Positions 6,662 to 15,995 of a stretch of DNA of 64,000 nucleotides are shown here, one piece after another. A program made the position numbers and the translations under genes. The notes below the pieces were generated by a model, which was not told the DNA's origin, did not search any database, and saw only the letters and a list, made by a program, of their open reading frames with translations. Each line of letters opens with the position of its first letter. The stretch's first letter is position 1. The DNA is from JABDJL01 sp963664065 (GTDB taxonomy: Bacteria; Pseudomonadota; Gammaproteobacteria; Xanthomonadales; SZUA-36): positions 1,426,001-1,490,000 of the forward strand of contig OY760942.1 in assembly GCA_963664065.1 (NCBI GenBank), read 5' to 3'.

Positions 6662-8379
6662 GCACAGCAAGTCAAAACCAGGTTCATTTGAGCAGACTTT
6701 ATGCCTTGTTGGTTATTTTTCTTCTCTCTTCTTTCGCATTGATTGCCAGGGCGGTAAACCTGCAGGTCACTGAAACCGAATTTCTCCAGGGACAGGGCAA
6801 AGCCCGGTATCTCCGCGAAGTAGACATTCCTACAACCCGCGGAATCATCAGTGACCGTAACGGTGAGCCACTGGCGGTCAGCACACCTGTTGATTCCGTC
6901 TGGGTGAAACCATGGGAAGTGCTGCAATCGCCTGAGAATCTTGAACCGCTGGCATCTGTGCTGGAAACCGACCCGGACGACATGGAACGCAAGCTCACTC
7001 AGCGCGCAGGCAAGGAGTTTGTCTGGTTACGCCGCCGCCTGCACCCCGATGTTGCTGTACAAATCAAGGCATTGAACATTCCGGGTGTATTTCTGCAAAA
7101 GGAATATCGCCGTTTTTACCCCGCCGGCGAGGTGGCTGCACACGTGGTGGGGTTCACCAATATTGACGACATTGGCCAGGAAGGCCTGGAACTGGCATAT
7201 AACGATTGGCTGGCCGGAGAAACGGGAAGTAAGCGGGTGATCAAGGATCGCCTGGGACGTACCGTGGAAGAAATTGAACTTGTGAGGGCGTCGAAACCAG
7301 GCAATGACCTGCACCTGACCATAGACCGTCGTCTGCAATACCTGGCCTACAGCGAACTCAAGCGTACCGTCCTCAAGCACGGTGCCCGCTCAGGTAGCGT
7401 GGTTTTAATGGACCTGGAGTCAAGTGAAATTCTGGCCATGGTCAATCAGCCATCCTACAACCCTAACCACCCTGGCTTTGAAAATGATGGTTTGCGTAAT
7501 CGAGCCGTCACTGACGTTTTTGAACCCGGCTCTGTAATGAAGCCCTTTGCGATGACTTCGGTATTGGAAAGTGGCACCGTCACCCCGGTAACAAAGGTGG
7601 ACACTGCTCCGGGTACTTTACTGATTTCCGGTCACACCATCCGTGATCACCGGGATTACGGCCTGCTGGACGTCACCGGGATCATAACCAAGTCCAGCAA
7701 TGTAGGAATGACCAAACTGGCATTGGAACTGGCTCCGGAGCTGATGTGGGATACCTACCGGCGGTTCGGTTTTGGTGAAGCAACGGGTAGCGGATTTCCT
7801 GGAGAATCAGCAGGAGTTCTTCGCAATCACAGTCGCTGGCGGCGATTGGAACAGGCCACAATCTCCTACGGGTACGGGGTTTCCGCTACCGCACTCCAGT
7901 TGACCCAGGCTTATGCCGTAATTGCCAATGAAGGCCGCCTGCGCCAGCCGACCCTGATCCAGGGCGCGACGAACCCTCCGATTTCAGTAATTGATCCCCG
8001 ATTGGCACGTCAGATGGTAACCATGCTTGAAACCGTTACCGGTCCGTTGGGAACAGGTAAACAGGCCCGCGTACCCAACTATCGTGTTGCCGGTAAAACC
8101 GGCACATCCAGAAAAGCGAGCGCATCCGGATACGCCTCGCGCTATGTGGCGAGTTTTGCCGGCTTTGCACCGGTCTCCAGGCCGAAATTGGTGTGCGTAG
8201 TGGTTGTTAACGATCCGACCGGAGATCTCTACTACGGTGGTGATGTAGCGGCACCTCTGTTTGCCAGCGTACTCAACGGTGCCTTGAGGCTGATGAATAT
8301 ACCACCGGATGATTATTCGGCCCTATTGGTGGAATCCGGAAAAGTTACGGGATCCGGGTCAACAGGAGCAACGCAATGA
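6658..8379 (+). CDS. ftsI: Peptidoglycan transpeptidase FtsI (PBP3)
   Basis: A 573-residue class B penicillin-binding protein: one N-terminal membrane segment (about 14-33), a PBP dimerisation domain including RGIISDRNG (61-69), and a transpeptidase domain. The catalytic motifs are SVMK (292-295, nucleophile S292), SSN (346-348) and KTG (480-482). It makes septal peptidoglycan cross-links with FtsW. The start appears to be TTG at 6658, overlapping the ftsL stop as TTGA; no better ATG lies nearby before the membrane segment. It also overlaps murE by 4 bp. Confidence 0.96.
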   Translation: MSTASQNQVHLSRLYALLVIFLLSSFALIARAVNLQVTETEFLQGQGKARYLREVDIPTTRGIISDRNGEPLAVSTPVDSVWVKPWEVLQSPENLEPLASVLETDPDDMERKLTQRAGKEFVWLRRRLHPDVAVQIKALNIPGVFLQKEYRRFYPAGEVAAHVVGFTNIDDIGQEGLELAYNDWLAGETGSKRVIKDRLGRTVEEIELVRASKPGNDLHLTIDRRLQYLAYSELKRTVLKHGARSGSVVLMDLESSEILAMVNQPSYNPNHPGFENDGLRNRAVTDVFEPGSVMKPFAMTSVLESGTVTPVTKVDTAPGTLLISGHTIRDHRDYGLLDVTGIITKSSNVGMTKLALELAPELMWDTYRRFGFGEATGSGFPGESAGVLRNHSRWRRLEQATISYGYGVSATALQLTQAYAVIANEGRLRQPTLIQGATNPPISVIDPRLARQMVTMLETVTGPLGTGKQARVPNYRVAGKTGTSRKASASGYASRYVASFAGFAPVSRPKLVCVVVVNDPTGDLYYGGDVAAPLFASVLNGALRLMNIPPDDYSALLVESGKVTGSGSTGATQ

Positions 8380-9839
8380 CTTACGGAATGAGCTTGCGAA
8401 TGCTTCTCGAAGGCTGGCTTGCGGAACCACCGGACATCGCAGTTGCAGGGCTAAACCTCGATTCCAGGTGTATGGAGCTTGGCCATGCATTTGTTGCAGT
8501 ACAAGGCGCAAAAGGGCACGGCCTTGACCATGTTGAAGCAGCTATTGAAAACGGCGCAGTTGCCGTAATTCATGACGGTAAACGGGATGATCCGGATGTG
8601 GATGTCCCGTGCGTTTCAGTGCCCGGACTGGAAGATAAATTGGGAGAACTGGCTTCACGATTCTGGGCCGCACCCTCTGATTTGATGACCATTGCCGGTA
8701 TTACCGGTACCAACGGTAAAACATCTGTTGCGCATTTCCTTGCCCAGTCGTGGCAGCGGTTTTACGGTCTTTCCGCAATGATCGGGACCCTGGGCTATGG
8801 TCCCCTGGATGATTTGGAAACATCAGAACACACCACCCCTGATGTCTTGAGACTGAACAGCATACTGGCAAAATGCCTGGACTCCGGTGTTGATCGAATT
8901 GCCATGGAGGTGTCCTCCCATGCCCTGGAGCAGGGGCGTTGCCAGACTGTGCAGTTCGACGCCTCCATTTTTACCAACCTGAGCCGTGATCACCTCGACT
9001 ATCATCACGATATGCAGGCTTACGCCAGCAGTAAGAAACGCCTGTTTACTGAATTTGCACCACGCTTCGCCATCATCAATCACGATGACCTGACAGGTCG
9101 TGGCTGGATCGATGAACTGGGAGGTGAAACCCAGGTTCTGGGCTTCGGCATGGCACCAGGCGCTGAGCTGCAGGCAGAAATTCTTTCCGTTGATGCCGAT
9201 GGAATGTACCTGTGCATTAATGGACCGTGGGGCAGGTCGGAGTTCCGAACCGGCCTGTTGGGAGCATTCAATGTTTCCAACCTGCTGGCAACCGCCGGCA
9301 CGCTCAGCCTGCTGGGTATGAGCTGGGGTGAAGTGGTCGGCGAACTTGAAATGATGCAGCCGGTGCCTGGTCGCATGATGCGATTGGGTGGAGAACCCGG
9401 GCAGCCGGTTGTAGTGGTGGATTACGCGCACACGCCCGACGCGATGGCACATGCTCTGCGGGCGGTCAGAAGCCACTTGAGTGGACGCCTGACCTGTGTA
9501 TTCGGCTGTGGTGGTAACCGTGACCGCGGCAAGCGACCTGAAATGGGTCAGACGGCGGAATCTCTGGCGGATCAATTGATAATCACCAGTGACAATCCGC
9601 GATTTGAGTCTATCAATTCGATCATTAACGACGTACTCGGTGGCCTCGATAAGCCCGGGAACGCCCTTGTTGAGCCGGACCGGGCAGCTGCCATAAGGCG
9701 CGCAATATCAAACAGCGGACCGGGTGATATTGTCCTGGTCGCCGGCAAAGGACACGAGAAATGGCAGGAAATCGGTGAACAAAAACTGCCATTCAGCGAT
9801 GAAGCAGTTATCCGGACTGCACTGGAGGCGGCGGCATGA
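8376..9839 (+). CDS. murE: UDP-MurNAc-tripeptide synthetase (meso-diaminopimelate-adding)
   Basis: A 487-residue Mur ligase. The three domains are visible: an N-terminal UDP-binding part (LDSRCMELGHAFVAVQG), the P-loop GITGTNGKT (108-116) and a C-terminal domain with the substrate-specificity motif DNPRFE (in ITSDNPRFE). DNPR marks enzymes that add meso-diaminopimelate, so the peptidoglycan should be of the Gram-negative A1gamma type. It overlaps ftsI and murF by 4 bp each. Confidence 0.97.
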   Translation: MTYGMSLRMLLEGWLAEPPDIAVAGLNLDSRCMELGHAFVAVQGAKGHGLDHVEAAIENGAVAVIHDGKRDDPDVDVPCVSVPGLEDKLGELASRFWAAPSDLMTIAGITGTNGKTSVAHFLAQSWQRFYGLSAMIGTLGYGPLDDLETSEHTTPDVLRLNSILAKCLDSGVDRIAMEVSSHALEQGRCQTVQFDASIFTNLSRDHLDYHHDMQAYASSKKRLFTEFAPRFAIINHDDLTGRGWIDELGGETQVLGFGMAPGAELQAEILSVDADGMYLCINGPWGRSEFRTGLLGAFNVSNLLATAGTLSLLGMSWGEVVGELEMMQPVPGRMMRLGGEPGQPVVVVDYAHTPDAMAHALRAVRSHLSGRLTCVFGCGGNRDRGKRPEMGQTAESLADQLIITSDNPRFESINSIINDVLGGLDKPGNALVEPDRAAAIRRAISNSGPGDIVLVAGKGHEKWQEIGEQKLPFSDEAVIRTALEAAA

Positions 9840-11185
9840 TCACTATGCCTCTGCGGGAGGCTGCGAAAATACTCGGCTGCCAGGCTGTGGAAAACAAAGC
9901 CAGTTTCGAAGGCATCACCTCAGATAGCCGCCTGGTAAAAAACGGCATGATGTATGCCGCCCTTAGCGGCGAGCATGTCGACGGTCATGATTTTGCCAAG
10001 GCAGCTCTTGAACATGGTGCTGCATGTGTGCTGGTCAGCAAGAAGCTGGATATGGCTATTCCTCAGCTTGTCGTGAGTGACGTGCTGGCAGCACTTGGGA
10101 TCCTTGCAGCGCAGTGGCGTTCTGAAACCAATCCCTGTGTAGTGGGAATTACGGGCAGCAACGGCAAGACAACGATCCGGGAGATGGTGACCCGGATTCT
10201 TGAGCTGGATGCCAGTGTTCTCGCCACCACAGGAAACTACAACAACGAGCTGGGCTTGCCGCTCACATTGTTTGAATTGAACCACGATCACCGGTTTGCA
10301 GTGTTGGAACTTGGAGCAAGCAAAGGCGGTGACATTGCCTACCTGGCCAGCTTATCGGCGCCCAAAATAGGACTGGTCACCAATGTGGGTCCCGCGCATT
10401 TGCAGGGCTTTGGGAACGAAGAGGGGGTAGCCCGGGCCAAGGGTGAGTTATACGAATCCCTGCCGGTTGACGGCTACGCCATTCTCAACGCCGATGAGCA
10501 ATGGGGTGATTTGTGGCGGGAACTGTGTTCGTCAGAAAACTTCATCACTTTTGGCCGGAAGACGAAATGTGACGTTTTCCCTGTGCAAGCAGCTCATGGC
10601 ATAGAAGTTCAAACTCCCAGGGGTAGTTTTCCGCTGAACCTGCATTTGCCCGGCAAGCACAATCTGCAAAACGCGCTGGCAGCCACGTCGGTGGCGCTGG
10701 CGTTGAAAGTGCCTCTCGACCAAATTCGCGAAGGGCTTGAAAACACCCAGCCGGTACCCGGGCGGCTGAACCTGGTTCATACCGGGACCGGGTGGACGGT
10801 TTTGGATGATACCTACAATGCCAATCCAGCCTCTTTGTATGCCGCCCTGCAAGTGTTGTCGCTACAGCAGGGCGATGGGTGGCTGGTATTGGGTGACATG
10901 AAAGAACTCGGGCAGGGCAGCCGCAAAATGCACGCTGAAATGGGAGAAGCCGCCAGGGCATTGGGTGTGAAGAGAATTTTCGCCCTGGGTGATGCATCGA
11001 TGTTTACCGTGGACGCTTTCGGACCGGGTGCCCGGCACTTTTGCAATCACGCTTCCCTGATAGATGCACTTTGTTCCGAACTTGTTCCTGGTGTTGTCTG
11101 CCTGGTAAAAGGTTCACGGTCGATGAATATGGAACAGGTAGTCGAGGCAATCACCGGCCCAATTACGATGAGGGAGGCTGGCTGA
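9836..11185 (+). CDS. murF: UDP-MurNAc-tripeptide--D-alanyl-D-alanine ligase
   Basis: A 449-residue Mur ligase that adds the D-Ala-D-Ala dipeptide made by Ddl (encoded at 15992). It has TSDSRLVKNGMMYAAL near the N-terminus, the P-loop GITGSNGKTT (about 102-111), ATTGNYNNELGLP and the C-terminal DDTYNANPAS and LGDMKELG motifs of MurF. It is coupled to murE by an ATGA overlap and to mraY by a one-base overlap (TGATG). Confidence 0.97.
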   Translation: MITMPLREAAKILGCQAVENKASFEGITSDSRLVKNGMMYAALSGEHVDGHDFAKAALEHGAACVLVSKKLDMAIPQLVVSDVLAALGILAAQWRSETNPCVVGITGSNGKTTIREMVTRILELDASVLATTGNYNNELGLPLTLFELNHDHRFAVLELGASKGGDIAYLASLSAPKIGLVTNVGPAHLQGFGNEEGVARAKGELYESLPVDGYAILNADEQWGDLWRELCSSENFITFGRKTKCDVFPVQAAHGIEVQTPRGSFPLNLHLPGKHNLQNALAATSVALALKVPLDQIREGLENTQPVPGRLNLVHTGTGWTVLDDTYNANPASLYAALQVLSLQQGDGWLVLGDMKELGQGSRKMHAEMGEAARALGVKRIFALGDASMFTVDAFGPGARHFCNHASLIDALCSELVPGVVCLVKGSRSMNMEQVVEAITGPITMREAG

Positions 11186-12267
11186 TGCTACTGGAACTGT
11201 TTCAAAGGCTGGCTGAAGTTAATCCCGATTTCAGCGTATTCAGATATATCACCCTGCGTGGAATTTTGAGTGCTTTGACCGCGCTGGCCATTTCCCTGTT
11301 GCTTGGCCCGTCTTTCATCCGCAGGCTGGCCAAGGGACAGGTTGGCCAGCCGATTCGTGAACTGGGACCAAAATCACATTTCGCCAAGGCCGGTACACCG
11401 ACTATGGGCGGCGCGCTAATCCTTTTTGCCATCGTGCTTTCAACCCTGCTCTGGTCAGACCTTGGCAACCGCTACGTCTGGGTCGTGCTGCTCGTCACGC
11501 TGTCCTTTGGACTGATCGGGTGGGTTGATGACTACCGTAAGCTGGTCTTGCAGGATTCACGTGGTTTGGCAGCGAGATGGAAATACCTTGCCCAGTCAGT
11601 GGCCGGGCTCGCTGCAGCAATCTACCTGTGGTCCAGTGCTGAAATCCCGGCTGAGACGGAATTGATCGTTCCGTTCTTCAAGGACTTTGTGCTGCCGCTT
11701 GGTATCGGTTACATCGCCTTAACCTATTTCTTTATTGTGGGGTTTTCAAACGCAGTAAACCTGACCGATGGTCTTGACGGATTGGCCATTATGCCTGCTG
11801 TGTTCATCGCCGTCGCGCTGGGTATTTTTGCCTACGTAACTGGCCATACTGTTTTCTCAGAATACCTGGGCATACCCCATATTCCGGGGACCGGGGAGCT
11901 AACTATTTTCTGCGGTGCTCTCGCTGGGGCCGGTCTCGGTTTCTTGTGGTTCAATACCTATCCGGCGCAGGTGTTCATGGGCGACATTGGCGCCCTGGCC
12001 ATGGGTGCAGCACTGGGGCTGATCGCAGTATTGGTGCGCCAGGAACTGGTTTTTTGCCTAATGGCCGGCGTTTTCGTAATGGAAACAGTCTCTGTGATTT
12101 TGCAGGTCCTGTCATTCAAGTTAACTGGGCGGCGGATTTTCCGCATGGCGCCCATACACCACCATTTTGAACTCAAGGGCTGGCCTGAACCAAGGGTGAT
12201 TGTCCGATTTTGGATTATTTCCGTCATCCTGGTTCTAGCCGGCCTGGCTACCCTGAAAATCAGATGA
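11185..12267 (+). CDS. mraY: Phospho-N-acetylmuramoyl-pentapeptide transferase
   Basis: The 360-residue integral membrane enzyme makes lipid I from undecaprenyl phosphate and UDP-MurNAc-pentapeptide. About ten transmembrane segments are visible. Family motifs include AGTPTMGG near residue 70, GWVDDYRKL (Asp-Asp pair), NAVNLTDGLDGLA and GRRIFRMAPIHHHFE. The start is the ATG at 11185, overlapping the last base of murF and giving MLLELFQRLAE. This yields exactly the usual length of 360; the frame is open further upstream inside murF, but that extension is not used. Confidence 0.97.
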   Translation: MLLELFQRLAEVNPDFSVFRYITLRGILSALTALAISLLLGPSFIRRLAKGQVGQPIRELGPKSHFAKAGTPTMGGALILFAIVLSTLLWSDLGNRYVWVVLLVTLSFGLIGWVDDYRKLVLQDSRGLAARWKYLAQSVAGLAAAIYLWSSAEIPAETELIVPFFKDFVLPLGIGYIALTYFFIVGFSNAVNLTDGLDGLAIMPAVFIAVALGIFAYVTGHTVFSEYLGIPHIPGTGELTIFCGALAGAGLGFLWFNTYPAQVFMGDIGALAMGAALGLIAVLVRQELVFCLMAGVFVMETVSVILQVLSFKLTGRRIFRMAPIHHHFELKGWPEPRVIVRFWIISVILVLAGLATLKIR

Positions 12268-13463
12268 AAGCATCTTCGCCACATAATCAGGCATTGCGAT
12301 CTGACCACCTCAATCATGAAGTCTCGCTCGATTTGTGGTTGCTATTACCGGTAATGATGCTGGTGGCTATAGGACTGGTAATGGTCGGATCTGCCTCGAT
12401 CGCGGTGGCGGAGAGCCAGGGTGTGAGTTCTTCTCACTATTTACTCAGGCATGTCTTCTATATTTGCCTTGGCATTGCGCTGGCATCGTCATTCCGAATT
12501 ATTCCAGTGGCGTTTCTCGAGAGAATTTGCCGGCCCATGTTGCTCCTGGCAGCACTGCTTTTGTTGCTGGTTTTTGTCCCCGGTCTCGGCTATTCAGTCA
12601 ATGGCAGCAGCCGTTGGATCAAGTTGGGCTTTGTCAATTTCCAGGTGGTTGAAGCAGCCAAGGTCATGGTCATTATTTACATGGCAGGCTACCTGGGTCG
12701 TAAGTCGGAGATGATCAGGACGCGGTTTTTCGATACTTTCAAACCGCTGATACTGGCAGCGATCCTGTCTTTCATTTTGTTATTGCAGCCGGACATGGGC
12801 AGTGCTGTTGTGATAACCGCCATCATTGGTGGAATGATCTGGCTGGCAGGCGCGGCGATGAGGCACATCATGGTGCTGATCGCAGTGACACTACCGGCAT
12901 TTGGCTGGGCAGCAATGGAGCCCTACCGGCTACGCCGTATTATCAGTTTCATGGATCCCTGGGCCGATCCCTTTGATAGTGGTTTTCAATTGACCCAGGC
13001 ACTGATTGCGGTCGGACGCGGCGAGGTTTTTGGTGTAGGCGTGGGTGCCAGTATTCAAAAACTTTTCTACCTTCCCGAAGCACATACCGATTTCATTTTT
13101 GCCGTACTGGCCGAGGAGTTTGGTTTGCTCGGAGTCATTCTCGTGCTTGGCTTATTCATGTTGCTGGTCACGCGAATCATGTCCATTGGCATGATCGCTC
13201 ACCGTAATGACAGGGCGTTCGCCGGTAATCTTGCTTTTGGCGTGGGCCTTTGGATTGGTCTGCAAGTGCTTGTCAGCATTGGGGTTAATCTTGGTGTCTT
13301 GCCGACCAAAGGACTGACCCTGCCACTGATCAGTTCTGGCGGTAGTAGCGTTTTAATGACTTTTCTTGCGCTGGGCATGGTGTTCCGTATTCGTTATGAG
13401 TTGGATCGTGACGGCCTGCTTCAGACACGCGGCCGCAGCCGGCTTGCAGGGGCGCGAACGTGA
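12264..13463 (+). CDS. ftsW: Septal peptidoglycan glycosyltransferase FtsW (SEDS family)
   Basis: A 399-residue polytopic SEDS protein that polymerises glycan from lipid II with FtsI. About ten transmembrane segments are visible. Characteristic pieces are GYSVNGSSRWIKLGFVNFQ, QPDMGSAVV, the loop LTQALIAVGRGEVFGVGVG, and the C-terminal GLTLPLISSGGSS. The start is taken as the ATG at 12264 (MKASSPHNQ), an ATGA overlap with mraY; an upstream in-frame ATG lies inside mraY. The stop overlaps murG as GTGA. Confidence 0.96.
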   Translation: MKASSPHNQALRSDHLNHEVSLDLWLLLPVMMLVAIGLVMVGSASIAVAESQGVSSSHYLLRHVFYICLGIALASSFRIIPVAFLERICRPMLLLAALLLLLVFVPGLGYSVNGSSRWIKLGFVNFQVVEAAKVMVIIYMAGYLGRKSEMIRTRFFDTFKPLILAAILSFILLLQPDMGSAVVITAIIGGMIWLAGAAMRHIMVLIAVTLPAFGWAAMEPYRLRRIISFMDPWADPFDSGFQLTQALIAVGRGEVFGVGVGASIQKLFYLPEAHTDFIFAVLAEEFGLLGVILVLGLFMLLVTRIMSIGMIAHRNDRAFAGNLAFGVGLWIGLQVLVSIGVNLGVLPTKGLTLPLISSGGSSVLMTFLALGMVFRIRYELDRDGLLQTRGRSRLAGART

Positions 13464-14548
13464 AACCCGCTTCTCCCAGCGTGCTCATCATGGCCGGAGG
13501 TACAGGAGGACATATCTTCCCGGGATTGGCCGTGGCGGACCTTTTTCGCCAGCGTGGCGTCGATGTGCGGTGGCTTGGTGCCCAGGGCGGAATGGAATGC
13601 CGGCAGGTGCCAAAACATGACATCGAACTGGATCAATTGAGAATTTCCGGAGTCAGGGGTAAAGGGATCGGGGGCTGGTTCAAGTTGCCTTTCCGCCTGG
13701 TCAGGGCGGTACTTGATGCCGGGGCCAGCATGGCAAGGAGTCGCCCCAGTTGTGCCCTCAGCTTTGGTGGTTACGCTGCCGGGCCGGGAGGAATTGCTGC
13801 CTGGCTACGAGGTATCCCGTTGGTTGTGCACGAGCAAAACCAGGTGCCCGGCATGACCAACCGGGTGTTGGCCAAGATTGCCAGGCGGGTACTTCAGGCA
13901 TTTCCCGGCACATTTCCAGCCGGCCTCAATGCCGTGACCTGTGGCAACCCTGTGCGCGGTACCGTGGCCGGTCTGACGGAGCCTGGTGCTCGTTTTTATC
14001 AGCGCACAGGCCGGCCCAGGTTGCTGATTACCGGCGGCAGCCAGGGCGCACAATGCCTTAACAGGATTGTTCCCGCGGCTGTAATCCTTTTGCCGGAAGA
14101 ATCGCAGCCCCTGGTCTGTCACCAGACAGGATCGGCCGGTCTGAACGAGACAGAAAAGGCGTATTCGGAAGCTGGTATTAAGGCTGAGGTACACAATTTT
14201 ATTGAACACATGGCGGAAGCCTATGCCTGGGCTGACCTGGTGATCTGCCGGGCCGGCGCTTTGACCATATCTGAACTCGCTGCAGCAGGTGTGGGTGCAA
14301 TCCTCATTCCTTATCCACACGCAGTGGATGATCACCAGACCCGTAACGCTGCCTACCTGGTCGATACAGGTGCTGCAGAAATCATGCCAGAGACGAATTT
14401 GCAGGCCCAGGTGCTGGCCGACAGGCTAAGTCCCTTGCTGTCGGATCGCCCTCGTATGCTGGAGATGGCTCGTGCAGCCAGGTCGGTTGCTGTCAGTGAC
14501 GCTGCGGAGCAGGTCTTTGAAGCTTGCAGGGAATGGGTGAAGCCATGA
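13460..14548 (+). CDS. murG: UDP-GlcNAc:lipid I N-acetylglucosaminyltransferase
   Basis: A 362-residue GT28 glycosyltransferase that converts lipid I to lipid II on the inner face of the membrane. The N-terminal IMAGGTGGHIFPGLAVA, the middle VVHEQNQVPGMTNRVL, ITGGSQGAQCLN at the start of the C-terminal domain, and CRAGALTISELAAAG with IPYPHAVDDHQTRNA are all diagnostic. It begins with GTG at 13460, overlapping the ftsW stop. A 13-bp gap follows before the murC frame. Confidence 0.97.
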   Translation: MKPASPSVLIMAGGTGGHIFPGLAVADLFRQRGVDVRWLGAQGGMECRQVPKHDIELDQLRISGVRGKGIGGWFKLPFRLVRAVLDAGASMARSRPSCALSFGGYAAGPGGIAAWLRGIPLVVHEQNQVPGMTNRVLAKIARRVLQAFPGTFPAGLNAVTCGNPVRGTVAGLTEPGARFYQRTGRPRLLITGGSQGAQCLNRIVPAAVILLPEESQPLVCHQTGSAGLNETEKAYSEAGIKAEVHNFIEHMAEAYAWADLVICRAGALTISELAAAGVGAILIPYPHAVDDHQTRNAAYLVDTGAAEIMPETNLQAQVLADRLSPLLSDRPRMLEMARAARSVAVSDAAEQVFEACREWVKP

Positions 14549-14561
14549 GAGCGGCATATTT

Positions 14562-15995
14562 ATGAGAGCCAGGGGAGGACAGCTTCAACCCATGCGCCGG
14601 ATGCGGAAAGTACACATGGTGGGAATCGGTGGTTCCGGAATGAGCGGAATTGCCGAGGTGCTGGCCAACCAGGGGTTCGAAGTCAGTGGTTCTGACATAC
14701 GGGAGTCCAGGACAACAAAGCACCTTGACAGTCTCGGAGTAAAAGTCAACTACGGTCATGACGGATCTCTCGTCAATGATGTGGATGTGCTGGTCGTGTC
14801 AAGTGCTGTGCCGGAAGACAACGAGGAAGTTCTGGCGGCACGGCAGGCAAGAATCCCCGTTGTCCCGCGAGCGGAAATGCTTGCAGAACTAATGCGCTTT
14901 CGCCGCGGCATTGCTGTGGCCGGCACACACGGGAAAACTACGACTACCAGCCTTGCAGCCAGCCTGCTGGCTGAGGGTGGTTTGGACCCGACTTTTGTGA
15001 TTGGCGGAGTGGTAAACGCCTGGGGCAGTAACGCGCGCTTGGGCCAGGGCGACTACTTACTCGCAGAGGCAGATGAAAGCGATGGGTCGTTCCTGCTGCT
15101 GCAACCGGTGATCGCCATTGTGACCAATATTGATCGCGATCACCTGGAAAGCTATGACGGCAGTTTCGAAAACCTGCGGCGGGCTTTCCTGGAGTTTTTG
15201 CAGCACCTTCCTTTCCATGGCGCGGCCGTGTTGTGCATTGACGACTTTGAGCTTGCTTCGCTGATACCTGAAGTGACCCGCGCTGTGGTTACCTTTGGCC
15301 TTTCCGACCGTGCTGACATACGAGCCACGGACCTGCGGCAGGAAGGCCGCAAGATGCAGTTCAAGGTCCACGTCCCATCGGGCGGGACTGCCGTTGATGT
15401 TGTACTAAACCTTCCGGGCGTTCATAACGTTCGAAATGCACTGGGTGCAATTGCTGTGGCCTGGGAATTGGGCTTGGACCTGCAAAAGGTGGTGTCCTGT
15501 CTCGAAAAATTTGAAGGGATCGGCCGCAGGTTTGCTGATCTGGGCTTCCATGAAATCGGCGGTCGTCGCTTGCAGGTAATCGAGGATTACGGACACCACC
15601 CGACAGAGATTGAAGCCACCATGGCTGCTGCGCGAGGCGGTTGGCCGGGCCAGCGGATCGTGGTGGTGTTTCAGCCACATCGTTACAGCAGAACCCGCGA
15701 CCTGTTTGATGATTTCAGCAGGGTTCTCTCGGAACCAGACCTGGTGGTTCTAACCGAGATCTACGCGGCAGGAGAGACACCCATTGACGGCGTGGACAGC
15801 CGCGCTTTATGCCAGTCAATTCGGGCAAGAGGGAAAGTCGATCCGGTCTTTATTCCGGAAGTTGACGAGGTTTTTGAGGCACTTGAAGACCTGCTGCTCG
15901 ATGACGACCTGGTTATGTTGATGGGTGCCGGCAGCATTGAGAAAATTGCGCAGCAACTGCGTGAAGCCAATGCTGAAACGGGGGTTTCAACATGA
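14562..15995 (+). CDS. murC: UDP-N-acetylmuramate--L-alanine ligase
   Basis: A 477-residue Mur ligase that adds the first residue, L-Ala, to UDP-MurNAc. It has the N-terminal Rossmann motif VHMVGIGGSGMSGIAEVL, the P-loop AVAGTHGKTTTTS, and EDYGHHPTEIEAT with FQPHRYSRTRDL near the C-terminus. The start is uncertain: ATG 14562 has no clear ribosome site, while the in-frame ATG at 14592 (MRRMRKVHMVG) is preceded by AGGGGAGG about 13 bases away and gives an N-terminus closer to the family. It overlaps ddl by 4 bp. Confidence 0.95.
   Translation: MRARGGQLQPMRRMRKVHMVGIGGSGMSGIAEVLANQGFEVSGSDIRESRTTKHLDSLGVKVNYGHDGSLVNDVDVLVVSSAVPEDNEEVLAARQARIPVVPRAEMLAELMRFRRGIAVAGTHGKTTTTSLAASLLAEGGLDPTFVIGGVVNAWGSNARLGQGDYLLAEADESDGSFLLLQPVIAIVTNIDRDHLESYDGSFENLRRAFLEFLQHLPFHGAAVLCIDDFELASLIPEVTRAVVTFGLSDRADIRATDLRQEGRKMQFKVHVPSGGTAVDVVLNLPGVHNVRNALGAIAVAWELGLDLQKVVSCLEKFEGIGRRFADLGFHEIGGRRLQVIEDYGHHPTEIEATMAAARGGWPGQRIVVVFQPHRYSRTRDLFDDFSRVLSEPDLVVLTEIYAAGETPIDGVDSRALCQSIRARGKVDPVFIPEVDEVFEALEDLLLDDDLVMLMGAGSIEKIAQQLREANAETGVST

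Noticed and set aside
8823..9575. 250-codon minus-strand ORF inside murE
   Set aside because: Antisense shadow of a fully conserved murE; no domain or start signal of its own.
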